A stretch of 64,000 nucleotides of DNA from Marinobacter sp. F3R08 (GTDB lineage Bacteria; Pseudomonadota; Gammaproteobacteria; Pseudomonadales; Oleiphilaceae). The stretch covers positions 124,001 to 188,000 of the forward strand of contig NZ_JAHKPI010000020.1 of the NCBI RefSeq assembly GCF_018860425.1. Reading direction: 5' to 3'. Position 1 is the stretch's first letter, and each line of letters opens with the position of its first letter. Positions 36,741-44,893 of the stretch are shown in pieces. Made by a program: the position numbers and the translations under genes. The notes under the pieces were generated by a model. That model was not told the DNA's origin, did not search any database, and worked only from the letters and a program-made list of their open reading frames with translations.

Positions 36741-37136
36741 CTACTTGTTTCGTTTGCTACTGACGCATGTCGAGCAGGCACCGTGGATTTCGATGACGGA
36801 CCGACAGACGGCAAAATCCATCTGAGCCAGGCACTCGTGTAATTGTCTGATCTCCCTGGCTTCCGTTAGCTGATGGATGTGACCGCAATGGTCACAGATG
36901 GCAAAGGCAGTCAGTTCCGTCTCGTCTTTAGGTGACACGCGAATGTACGCATGCAGGCTTTCGAGTTTCTGCGCCAACCCAAGGTCAATCAGTTTCTCCA
37001 GCGCCCGGTATACCTGAACGGCCCCCCGAAAGCCGGTCTTCTCCAGGATTGCGTACGCGCCGATGGGCTTGCCAGTCTGCTCAAGCACCTCAAGAACCTT
37101 GCGCTGATTCGATGTGAGACGAATCATGGAATCCAT
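36741..37136 (-). CDS. zur: Zinc uptake regulator Zur (Fur family)
   Basis: A 131-residue Fur-family repressor. The winged helix covers residues about 5-75 (LTSNQRKVLEVLEQTGKPIGAYAILEK). The dimerisation half carries CDHCGHIHQL and IEIHGACSTC, the two CxxC pairs of the structural zinc site, typical of Zur. It lies 43 bases downstream of znuA and upstream of folE2. The genes around it are all zinc-starvation functions, which separates it from Fur and PerR. Start at ATG 37136 or 37127. Being in the operon it controls implies negative feedback. Confidence 0.9.
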   Translation of the reverse strand: MDSMIRLTSNQRKVLEVLEQTGKPIGAYAILEKTGFRGAVQVYRALEKLIDLGLAQKLESLHAYIRVSPKDETELTAFAICDHCGHIHQLTEAREIRQLHECLAQMDFAVCRSVIEIHGACSTCVSSKRNK

Positions 37137-37179
37137 TTTTCGAAGCCGTGCATCAGGGCCCGGCGCCTGAGGACCGGGT

Positions 37180-38202
37180 TCAGCTCCGAGGCTTGCATGT
37201 TTCCAGACTCGTCATCACCCCGTTTATAAGGTTGACATAGTGGCCTCTGCCAACCTCGATATCAGCGCCCAGAGGATCCATTACGCCAATGGTTTCAACC
37301 TCGGTATTCTCGAACACGGTATCGAGCAAACCCGGGTTGAATTGGGGTTCAGTGAAAGAACAGGTCACACCAAGTTCGGTCACGGTGGACTGAATTTCCC
37401 GAATCCTGGCCGGGCTTGGATCGGAGGCGTCAGATAAAGCAATGGCCCCGGCTGCTGTCAGCCCGAAACGCCGCTCGAAATATTGATAGGCATCGTGGAA
37501 AACAATGAACCGAATACCCTCAAGGTTATGGGCCCGCTCGTCGAGAGATGCCCTCAGCTCGTCCATGGATTGCCCGAACGACCGGGCATTTTCACGGTAA
37601 ATATCGGCATTTTGTACATCATGTTCCGAGAGTATTCTGGCGATTTCCTCGGCCCAGACTTTCGCATTGACCGGATCGAGCCAGGCATGAGGATCATGTT
37701 CACCGTGATGATGGTGGTGCTCACTTTCCGCGTGATGTTCTTCATCGTGATGCTCTTCATCATCGTGATGGCCTTCATCATCGTGATGGCCCTCTTCCTG
37801 TTCGTCATGATGATCCCCCTCACCTGCATGATCATGAGCCTCAAACGTCGCACCCTCGCGATACTCGTGTTTGACGGTAGCTGCCAGCTCAAGGAGTTCG
37901 ACTTTTGTTGCTGATCCGGCCAGATTCGCCAACGAGTTCTCCAGCCACGGCGTCAATTCGTTACTGACCCAAAAAACGACATCGGCCTCCGACAACGCCT
38001 CTGCTTCAGACGGTCTCAATGAATAACCGTGTGGCGATGCTTCTGACTGAACCAGCAAATCCGGCTGCCCCACCCCTTCCATGACCTGGCTTACAATGGA
38101 ATGAACAGGCGCAATATCAACCGACACTCTGGGAGGGTTCGCAAACACGAGGGCAGGTAAAAGTGCACTGGCAAAACCTGTTAACAACACGGGGCGAAAC
38201 AT
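37180..38202 (-). CDS. znuA: Zinc ABC transporter binding protein ZnuA
   Basis: A 340-residue periplasmic zinc-binding protein. A signal peptide (about residues 1-21) is followed by VDIAPVHSIVSQVMEGVGQP. Ligand histidines are seen in EASPHGYSL (His58), DPHAWLDP (His172) and VFHDAYQYFERRFG. Residues about 123-172 form a very His/Asp/Glu-rich loop with more than twenty histidines, the mobile zinc-collecting loop of ZnuA proteins. The ATG at 38202 has AGGAG upstream. It is the first gene of the six-gene minus-strand operon and is divergent from znuCB across a Zur-like palindrome. Confidence 0.96.
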   Translation of the reverse strand: MFRPVLLTGFASALLPALVFANPPRVSVDIAPVHSIVSQVMEGVGQPDLLVQSEASPHGYSLRPSEAEALSEADVVFWVSNELTPWLENSLANLAGSATKVELLELAATVKHEYREGATFEAHDHAGEGDHHDEQEEGHHDDEGHHDDEEHHDEEHHAESEHHHHHGEHDPHAWLDPVNAKVWAEEIARILSEHDVQNADIYRENARSFGQSMDELRASLDERAHNLEGIRFIVFHDAYQYFERRFGLTAAGAIALSDASDPSPARIREIQSTVTELGVTCSFTEPQFNPGLLDTVFENTEVETIGVMDPLGADIEVGRGHYVNLINGVMTSLETCKPRS

Positions 38203-38271
38203 TCGGAAGCTCCTGTAAAATTTAAAACGGGTAATACCCCGTTAGCCGCGGCGAAGGGTGACCTGAAGAAT

Positions 38272-38289
38272 GTTATGTTATAACATATC
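38272..38289. promoter_or_regulatory. Zur box between znuA and znuC
   Basis: GTTATGTTATAACATATC contains the perfect 12-bp palindrome ATGTTATAACAT (38275-38286). It differs at one base from GATATGTTATAACATATC, the palindromic Zur motif I recall for gammaproteobacteria. It is 69 bases from the znuA start and 84 from the znuC start, so one site can repress both operons. Confidence 0.88.
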
Positions 38290-38373
38290 ATTTAATTTGA
38301 AAACCACGCGTTTAGCCAGCTCGCAAAGATCGAACATTCTGATCTACCGGACGCCTTACGCAGAGGAAACCTG

Positions 38374-39105
38374 ATGCTGCTTCAAACCCGTGCACTCTCC
38401 ATCCGGATAGGCAATAAACCCATACTCGAAAACATAAATGTCCGGGTTGATCCGGGCGAGATCGTGACCATTATTGGCCCCAATGGGTCTGGGAAATCGA
38501 CATTCCTGCGCTCGCTCATCGGTGCCCTTGCGCCGTCGCACGGACAGATAACCCGATCGCCGGGATTATCGATCGGATACGTCCCCCAGCGCCTGCATAT
38601 CGATGAAACACTGCCTATAACAGTGAAACGCTTCCTGCAGCTACCAAAGACCTCACCACTGGCCGATATTCGCGAACAAATGGCGAACGCTGGTGCGCCC
38701 GACCTGCTGAACCAACAGCTCATGTCATTATCTGGCGGCCAGTTACAGAGAGTGTTGCTGGCAAGAGCTCTGTTGGAGAAACCTAACCTGCTGCTCCTCG
38801 ACGAACCCACGCAAGGTCTGGACCACCGGGGTGCTGCCGCCTTTTACCGACAGATCGATGGTATAAGGCAGCAACTCAATTGCGCCGTCATCATGGTCAG
38901 TCATGACCTTCAGTATGTTATGCGACGAGCAGAGCGGGTCATCTGTCTCAACGGCACTATCTGTTGCGAGGGCAAGCCGGAAACCGTGGGCTCCTCCAGC
39001 GAATTCCAGGCGCTGTTCGGCTTCGACGGGGACGACGATACACTGGCGTTCTACAGCCACAGAAGCCACCACCACGAGTCGGGGCCAGTCCGGGAGGCGG
39101 TGTGA
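38374..39105 (+). CDS. znuC: Zinc ABC transporter ATPase ZnuC
   Basis: A 243-residue ATPase of the zinc importer. Walker A is GPNGSGKST, the signature LSGGQLQRVLLARALL, Walker B NLLLLDEPTQGLD and the H-loop VSHDLQYVM. The C-terminus is His-rich (SHRSHHHE), as is common for ZnuC. The ATG at 38374 follows AGAGGAAA. Its stop overlaps the znuB start by one base. Confidence 0.95.
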   Translation: MLLQTRALSIRIGNKPILENINVRVDPGEIVTIIGPNGSGKSTFLRSLIGALAPSHGQITRSPGLSIGYVPQRLHIDETLPITVKRFLQLPKTSPLADIREQMANAGAPDLLNQQLMSLSGGQLQRVLLARALLEKPNLLLLDEPTQGLDHRGAAAFYRQIDGIRQQLNCAVIMVSHDLQYVMRRAERVICLNGTICCEGKPETVGSSSEFQALFGFDGDDDTLAFYSHRSHHHESGPVREAV

Positions 39106-39935
39106 TGTTGGATGATTTCATGATCAGGGCGGCACTGGCTGGCGTCGGCGTTGCGTTCGCGGCCGCCCCTCTGGGATGTTTCATTGTCTGGCGGCGCATG
39201 GCCTACTTCGGGGATGCTACCGCTCACGCTGCGATGCTGGGTGTCGCTCTGTCGCTGACACTTTCAACGCCAATGTTCGCAGGCGTGCTTCTTGTTTCTT
39301 TACTGATGGCCGTTATCGTTTCAACCCTCAGTGGGCGGGGCTACGCCATGGATACTCTTCTTGGGGTCATGGCCCACTCTGCATTGGCTGTAGGGCTGGT
39401 GTCCGTTTCATTTCTGTCGGGAGTTCGCATTGACCTCATGGCCTACCTTTTCGGCGACATTCTGGCCGTGGGAAAAACCGACCTCGCAATCATCTGGGGC
39501 GGCGCATTACTGGTTCTGATCATTGTGGGCTATCGCTGGTCAGCGCTGTTGTTGTCGACCCTGAACCCGGACCTCGCGCTTGCCAGTGGCATCTCTCCTC
39601 GGCGGGAAGAGCTGGTACTGACGATCGCTCTCGCCATCGTCGTCGCAGTCGCCATCAAGGTGGTAGGCGTTCTGTTGATCGTCGCCATGCTGATTATTCC
39701 TGCTGCAACCGCGCGACGGTTCAGTCGAACCCCAGAGACTATGGCACTGATGGCCGCCGTTATCGGCGCGTGCGCCAGTGTTGCCGGCCTACGGTTTTCC
39801 TATCACTTTGACTCGCCAACCGGCCCAACGATCGTGTGTGTTGTAGCCTTTCTGTTTATCGCCTTTAATGTCGTCCACACGATAGCCCGGCGCATGGGTG
39901 CGAAACTCAAGACTCGCAGACAGGTTCACGAATAA
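39105..39935 (+). CDS. znuB: Zinc ABC transporter permease ZnuB
   Basis: A 276-residue ABC-3 family permease with about eight hydrophobic segments. Family blocks: GCFIVWRRMAYFGDATAHAAMLGVAL (the cytoplasmic coupling region), RIDLMAYLFGDILAV and the C-terminal YHFDSPTGPTIV. The ATG at 39105 shares its A with the znuC stop (TGATG), so translation is coupled. An open frame upstream inside znuC shows no family likeness. It ends 40 bases before the right-hand repeat. Confidence 0.93.
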   Translation: MLDDFMIRAALAGVGVAFAAAPLGCFIVWRRMAYFGDATAHAAMLGVALSLTLSTPMFAGVLLVSLLMAVIVSTLSGRGYAMDTLLGVMAHSALAVGLVSVSFLSGVRIDLMAYLFGDILAVGKTDLAIIWGGALLVLIIVGYRWSALLLSTLNPDLALASGISPRREELVLTIALAIVVAVAIKVVGVLLIVAMLIIPAATARRFSRTPETMALMAAVIGACASVAGLRFSYHFDSPTGPTIVCVVAFLFIAFNVVHTIARRMGAKLKTRRQVHE

Positions 39936-39972
39936 CCAGAAGCCATTGCGATGATGCACAGACCCCGAATTA

Positions 39973-39996
39973 TCAAAAACCTCGCAACATCAACAT
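39973..39996 (-). pseudogene. Dead 5' fragment of lrgA
   Basis: Read on the minus strand from 39996, the codons are M-L-M-L-R-G-F-stop, against M-S-M-L-R-G-F-L for intact lrgA. The likeness ends at the stop codon. It lies in the right repeat, directly divergent from yaeQ, exactly where a junction lrgA/yaeQ would have been. Confidence 0.75.
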
Positions 39997-40096
39997 GCGC
40001 CTAAACTTACCCGGGGGACGAATTGCATTATACTGACGCCCCCCCACACCAATGCAGGAAGCCCATGGCGCTCAAAGCAACTATCCTGAAGGCGAT
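39976..40096. repeat. Right copy of the ~120-bp direct repeat flanking the zinc block
   Basis: The partner of 32201-32319, same orientation, 7.7 kb apart. This copy carries the intact yaeQ start and leader, with a TATACT -10-like element at 40029-40034, and the truncated lrgA start. Confidence 0.85.
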
Positions 40097-40601
40097 GTTG
40101 AACATCGCCGATATGGATCGGCATCATTATGCAGATCATCACCTGACCATCGCCCAGCATCCGTCTGAAACCGATCTGCGCGTGATGATCCGGTTGCTCG
40201 CCTTTGCCCTGAACGCCAGCGATACCCTGGAATTCACAAAAGGACTGAGCACGGATGACGAACCTGAATTGTGGCAGAAAACTCTGACAGGCGAGATTGA
40301 GCTCTGGATCGAGCTCGGACTGCCCGAGGAAGACCGGTTGCGCAAAGCCTGCAACCGCGCCAGTCAGGTTCTGCTGTACACCTATGGTGGACGCGCTGTG
40401 GATCTTTGGCGCGAGAAACACCGGGCATCGCTGGCCCGCTTCGACAATCTCACCATCGTGGACTTGCCAGAAGCTGGCACCAAGGCCCTGGCTGATCTGG
40501 CGGCCCGCAACATGAGCTTCCAGGTAACCATTCAGGAGGGGGATGTAACGTTCAGCAACGAGAACGCACTGATCACGTTACGGCCAACGCAACCCGACTG
40601 A
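40065..40601 (+). CDS. yaeQ: YaeQ family protein
   Basis: A 178-residue YaeQ protein (PD-(D/E)XK-like fold, function not established). The family blocks are clear: MALKATILKAMLNIADMDRHHY, HPSETDLRVMIRLLAFAL, LSTDDEPELWQK, IELWIELGLPEEDRLRKACNRA and VLLYTYGGRAVDLWREK. The ATG at 40065 has AGGAAG upstream and matches the family start; the frame is open to 40023 without likeness. A -10-like TATACT lies 31 bases upstream. Its first codons and promoter are duplicated, in decayed form, at 32.2-32.3 kb. Confidence 0.93.
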   Translation: MALKATILKAMLNIADMDRHHYADHHLTIAQHPSETDLRVMIRLLAFALNASDTLEFTKGLSTDDEPELWQKTLTGEIELWIELGLPEEDRLRKACNRASQVLLYTYGGRAVDLWREKHRASLARFDNLTIVDLPEAGTKALADLAARNMSFQVTIQEGDVTFSNENALITLRPTQPD

Positions 40602-40618
40602 CCGGGGTTCAGACCATG

Positions 40619-41629
40619 CTATGACAGGGCCGCCTCTTCCTGATCAGCCGTTTCCCTCCACTGATCGCGGGCCTCAAGTATGTCCGGCAGGCACTCGAAG
40701 AAAACCGCCACCAGCGCCGGATCGAAGTGTTTCCCGCTCTGCTCACGTATAAGGTCGGTGGCCGCCTCCACTGACCAGGCTTTTTTGTATGGACGCTCAC
40801 TGGTCAGGGCATCAAAGACATCCGCCAGGGCAACAATTCTTGCCTCAATGGGAATCGCCTCTCCCTTCAAGCCCCTGGGATACCCGGTACCATCCCATTT
40901 TTCATGATGGTAAAGCGCTATATCGTGAGCCATACCCAACAGGCGCGAGCCGTCCTCCCCAATAATCCGGGCGCCAATTTCGGCGTGGCTGGCCATCACT
41001 TTCCATTCGTCTTCATTCAGTCGACCCGGCTTCAACAGGACCGCATCCGGAATACCAATCTTTCCGATATCATGCATGGGTGCCGCATTGAGCAGGTCTT
41101 CTGCATAGGCTTCGCCCAGTCCGGCTTTTCGGGCGATAATCTGGGAGAACAGACTCATGCGGATCACGTGCAGGCCGGTTTCATTATCTTTGAATTCGGC
41201 TGCTCGTCCGAGCCGCTGGACAATGGAAAGCCTGCTCTGGCGCAGTTCTTCGACGCGAACCAGGGAAAGATGGTTACGGACTCGTGCCTGCACAACAGGC
41301 TTGCTGACTGGCTTGGTCAGATAGTCCACCGCACCCAGCTCAAAACCGAGCGCTTCATCATCCACCTCAGACATGGCCGTTACGAAAATCACCGGAATCG
41401 GAGCGGTGCTTGCGTTCGCCTTGAGCTGGCGGCAGACATCGTGCCCGGACAATCCGGGCATCATAACGTCCAGAAGAATCAGGTCTGGCAGTTCACTCGT
41501 AGCTAGATGCAAGGCTCGATCACCGTTTCGTGCAAACAACAGACGGTAGTCATCACCGAGCAGGTTCTTGAGAACCTGTAAATTAGTGGGCTCATCATCG
41601 ACAACTAGCAACGTGGGATGGTCATTCAT
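40619..41629 (-). CDS. Response regulator with HD-GYP phosphodiesterase domain
   Basis: A 336-residue two-domain regulator. Residues about 5-120 are a receiver: LLVVDDEPTNLQVL, phospho-acceptor in LILLDVMMPG, Thr in FVTAMS and Lys in YLTKPVS. Residues about 135-320 are an HD-GYP domain, with MHDIGKIGIPDAVLLKPG, HHEKWDGTGYPRGLKG and ALADVFDALTSERPYK, the complete set of metal-binding motifs. It should degrade cyclic di-GMP when phosphorylated. It overlaps the upstream hybrid kinase by 8 bases, so the two are very probably a signalling pair. Confidence 0.94.
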   Translation of the reverse strand: MNDHPTLLVVDDEPTNLQVLKNLLGDDYRLLFARNGDRALHLATSELPDLILLDVMMPGLSGHDVCRQLKANASTAPIPVIFVTAMSEVDDEALGFELGAVDYLTKPVSKPVVQARVRNHLSLVRVEELRQSRLSIVQRLGRAAEFKDNETGLHVIRMSLFSQIIARKAGLGEAYAEDLLNAAPMHDIGKIGIPDAVLLKPGRLNEDEWKVMASHAEIGARIIGEDGSRLLGMAHDIALYHHEKWDGTGYPRGLKGEAIPIEARIVALADVFDALTSERPYKKAWSVEAATDLIREQSGKHFDPALVAVFFECLPDILEARDQWRETADQEEAALS

Positions 41630-44558
41630 CGTTGTTTACCGTTCCGGATTGGGACTGCATAAAAGATTCAAGGATTCCGGCGGCCCTCTCCGGTTCAAAA
41701 TTTTCCATGGCATCTTCAAGCCCGGCGCGAACCCCGCCGGGGAGCTGGGAAAGCACCGACTCAACCGCATCCTCGGGCAACTCTCCCTGGTGTAATTGAT
41801 GAATCAGTGATTCAATTTGAGACTTATTCAGAGGATCCAGTTCAGCCTTGGCATCCTCCGACTCGCCCCCCCCGGAATCGGGCATGGTGGCCACAACCGA
41901 CTTGATGAGCGACAGGTGCGCCTCATATTGCCCGGCAATGTCGCCCTCTGGCGCTCCCGGCGCCGCCTCAACCTCGGATATCCAGTCAAACAATACTGGC
42001 AGACAGAGATTGCCAGCCAGCCCTTTTAGCCGGTGCACGGCCTGAGCCCAGGAGTCTTCACCCAGCTGCGACCGTCGAGCGACAGCCTGCACCTGGTTCT
42101 CCGGATCGGCCAAAAAACGCTGCAAAGCCTGGCGATACAGGCCAGGCGATCCCCAAAGGTCGCTCCCCTGGCGCAGATTCACAACTTCACCGGCACTGGA
42201 CTCCCGGTCATGGGCCGCCCCTGACAGTGCACCCGCCGGCCCAGCCAGTACACGCGATATCTCAGTGTATAGCTCCGCCCGGTTAAGTGGCTTGCCAACG
42301 AAACCATCCATGCCAGCCTCCAGTGCCAGCTGGCGATCCTGCTCCAGAACCCCTGCCGTCAAAGCGATGACCGGTAACCGGCAACTGCCATTCGCTTGCT
42401 CCCACGCCCGGATACGCCGACAGGCTTGATGACCATCCATGACCGGCATCTGGACATCCAGCAGCGCGAGATCGAATACGCCGGTTTGAGCCTGACTTAC
42501 AGCGTCCACACCGTTGTCTACCAACACCAGATAATGCGTTCCGGAGTCGAACAGCGCTTCGAGCAAAGTCCGGTTTTGCGGCACATCATCGGCCGCCAGT
42601 ATCCGCAAAGGCGGCAACTCCGGCACCGAGGCTACCAGCGGTGGCACTTCGACCTCCGCCGGCCCCTCCCTCAATGGCAGGTGGACTGCGAAACAGGAAC
42701 CCACACCAACCGTACTGGACACGTGAATGTCACCGCCCATCAACTCAACCAACTGGCGTGCGATGGTCGTACCGAGACCCGTGCCGCCGAAGCGGCGTGT
42801 CATACTTGAGTCCGCCTGCGAGAAGGGCTCAAAGATTCTGGCCAATCGATCCGGCGGAATTCCAATGCCGGTGTCCGAAACCGTCAGTTTCACCCCATCC
42901 CCGGCAGAGCCACGACAGACCCGCAATGTGACCTGCCCTTTTTCGGTAAACTTCACGGCATTGCTTAACAGATTCAGGACCACCTGCTGAACCCTGAGCC
43001 CATCACCCCAAAAGAAATGGCCCAGCCCGGAGGAGTAATCCAGGTACAGCTGGACACCCTTCCTGTCTGCCGCTAATTTCTGGGTGGCGACCAACTGCTC
43101 ACAGATTTTCAGCAGTGAGAAATTACGCTGCTCCAGTTCAATGGCACCACTCTCGAACTTGGCGGTATCGAGGATATCGTTCAGCAGTGACAGCAGAGAG
43201 CGCGCTGAATTGCGGACGATGTTCAGATTTTTGGCCTGCTCAGTACTTAGCCGGGTCTCGGACAACAGATCGGTGAAACCAATAATGGCATTCATCGGGG
43301 TGCGAATTTCGTGACTCATATTCGCCAAAAATGCGCTACGGGCCTCCGCCGCCTGCTCTGCCTGCTCCTTGGCCCGCCGAAGGTCGGTTTCCATGTGGTA
43401 GCGCTCTGTGATGTCCGTCAGGAAACCGACAAACGTGCTCACTCCGCCCAGCCTGGACTCTCCAATGGCAAGACGGATCGGAACTTCATGACCGTCCTTG
43501 TGGAGTGCAAAGACTTCCCGGCCAGAACCGATAATACGGGCCTGACCCGTGCGCAGGTATTGTTTGAGATAGCTGTCATGCACTTCCTGATGGGGAGAAG
43601 GCATAAGAATGCTGACATTCCTGCCCACAACCTCCGCTTCCGAATACCCCAGTATCCGTTCTGCTGAATGGTTGAATGACTGGATAATGCCTCTGTCAGA
43701 AATCCGGACAACGCCATCCACCGCGGTATCAAACACCGCTCGCAACTGACTGGCGGTTTCCTCACTGCGCCTCAAAAGCGCACGATAACGCGCCACAGAA
43801 TTCACACCAGCAATACAGATACTAACCAGCACTGTCACCACGCCGATGGCCACGGCCAGCAAATAGTGATTGCTATCGCCTATCACATAATCGGGATCGG
43901 CCTCGCCCACAAAGCGGGCGGCCTCCATAGCGGTGTAGTGCATACCCGCAATGGCCAGCCCCATTACCACACCAGCCATCAGGCGAATTGTCATTCCCCG
44001 GAGTGCCAATCGCTTGCGAAGGCCAAAACTGATCCAGAGCGCCAAGGTTGCCAGCCCCGCAGCGACCACAATAGACATAGCGAACAGCCAGGGATCGTAA
44101 CGAAGTGCCGGCCCCAGAGTCATCGCGGCCATGCCGACATAGTGCATGGTACCAACGCCCAGCCCCACGGCGAGTCCGCCAGCCAGCAACAGGGGGCCGT
44201 TAATGTAATGGCGTGACAGCATATTCAGAGTCACCCAGGCAGCCAGCAGAGCGGGAACGGCAGAGAAGAGCGTCAAACCGGGCGAATAACTGACGGGCGT
44301 ACAGAGTTCAAAAGCCAACATGCCGATAAAGTGCATGGACCAGATACCAAACCCCAGCGAGCCCGCTCCGGTAACCAGATGCAGGCGCTGCATCGTCAGG
44401 GAGTTACTGCGCATGGCCGCCTCTGCGAGAGTCAGGGCCATGTAGGAAGCACCAATGGCAATCAGGAGGGACAGTGCAATTGCCCAGGCATCATAATGCC
44501 CGATCAGCAACATGGAAGGGTCCAGTTCGCCAACCAGAAAAAATTCGGAAAATGCCAC
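41622..44558 (-). CDS. MHYT-domain hybrid sensor histidine kinase
   Basis: A 978-residue membrane kinase. Residues 1-250 form a seven-helix MHYT sensor with the repeated motifs SMHFIGM, TMHYVGM and GMHYTAM, thought to bind copper and sense a diatomic gas or redox. A PAS domain follows (about 265-385, GIIQSFNHSAERILGYSEAEVVG), then HisKA with FLANMSHEIRTPMNAI, HATPase with NLLSNAVKFT and DTGIGIPPDRL, a receiver with LALLDVQMPVMDG, and an HPt-like domain with VHRLKGLAGNL. It starts with GTG at 44558 after AGGAAG. The next gene encodes an HD-GYP response regulator, the likely output. Confidence 0.93.
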   Translation of the reverse strand: MAFSEFFLVGELDPSMLLIGHYDAWAIALSLLIAIGASYMALTLAEAAMRSNSLTMQRLHLVTGAGSLGFGIWSMHFIGMLAFELCTPVSYSPGLTLFSAVPALLAAWVTLNMLSRHYINGPLLLAGGLAVGLGVGTMHYVGMAAMTLGPALRYDPWLFAMSIVVAAGLATLALWISFGLRKRLALRGMTIRLMAGVVMGLAIAGMHYTAMEAARFVGEADPDYVIGDSNHYLLAVAIGVVTVLVSICIAGVNSVARYRALLRRSEETASQLRAVFDTAVDGVVRISDRGIIQSFNHSAERILGYSEAEVVGRNVSILMPSPHQEVHDSYLKQYLRTGQARIIGSGREVFALHKDGHEVPIRLAIGESRLGGVSTFVGFLTDITERYHMETDLRRAKEQAEQAAEARSAFLANMSHEIRTPMNAIIGFTDLLSETRLSTEQAKNLNIVRNSARSLLSLLNDILDTAKFESGAIELEQRNFSLLKICEQLVATQKLAADRKGVQLYLDYSSGLGHFFWGDGLRVQQVVLNLLSNAVKFTEKGQVTLRVCRGSAGDGVKLTVSDTGIGIPPDRLARIFEPFSQADSSMTRRFGGTGLGTTIARQLVELMGGDIHVSSTVGVGSCFAVHLPLREGPAEVEVPPLVASVPELPPLRILAADDVPQNRTLLEALFDSGTHYLVLVDNGVDAVSQAQTGVFDLALLDVQMPVMDGHQACRRIRAWEQANGSCRLPVIALTAGVLEQDRQLALEAGMDGFVGKPLNRAELYTEISRVLAGPAGALSGAAHDRESSAGEVVNLRQGSDLWGSPGLYRQALQRFLADPENQVQAVARRSQLGEDSWAQAVHRLKGLAGNLCLPVLFDWISEVEAAPGAPEGDIAGQYEAHLSLIKSVVATMPDSGGGESEDAKAELDPLNKSQIESLIHQLHQGELPEDAVESVLSQLPGGVRAGLEDAMENFEPERAAGILESFMQSQSGTVNNDE

Positions 44559-44751
44559 GGCAGAAGCTTCCTGTTGCGTTTGATCGGCCGGAGAGATTAC
44601 GCGACACCCCGGAAAGCGGCAATCCGCAATAACCTCAGGTTGTGCGAAAAGGAGCTTGAAAGTGACCAGCGGCCGTCAGGGGCTGGACACCGGCCGTCTG
44701 CACACGTAAGATTGCGCACTCGAAATTGACGCATCACGCGTTCAACTTCAT

Positions 44752-44828
<77 letters not shown>

Positions 44829-44893
44829 TTTTTCATGCCCCCCTTCTCTTTTAACACTCCGTGCAGGTCCCAAGCGATCCAGGGTTTATGTAG

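Noticed and set aside
37483..37914. Plus-strand open frame that looks like a hydrophobic, membrane-type protein
   Set aside because: It is the antisense of the His/Asp-rich loop of znuA; the complement of His codons gives Met/Val/Ile, so the apparent membrane segments are an artefact.
32201..40096. Zinc block considered as a composite transposon
   Set aside because: The flanking repeats contain parts of lrgA and yaeQ rather than transposase genes or terminal inverted repeats; recombination at a shared junction fits better.
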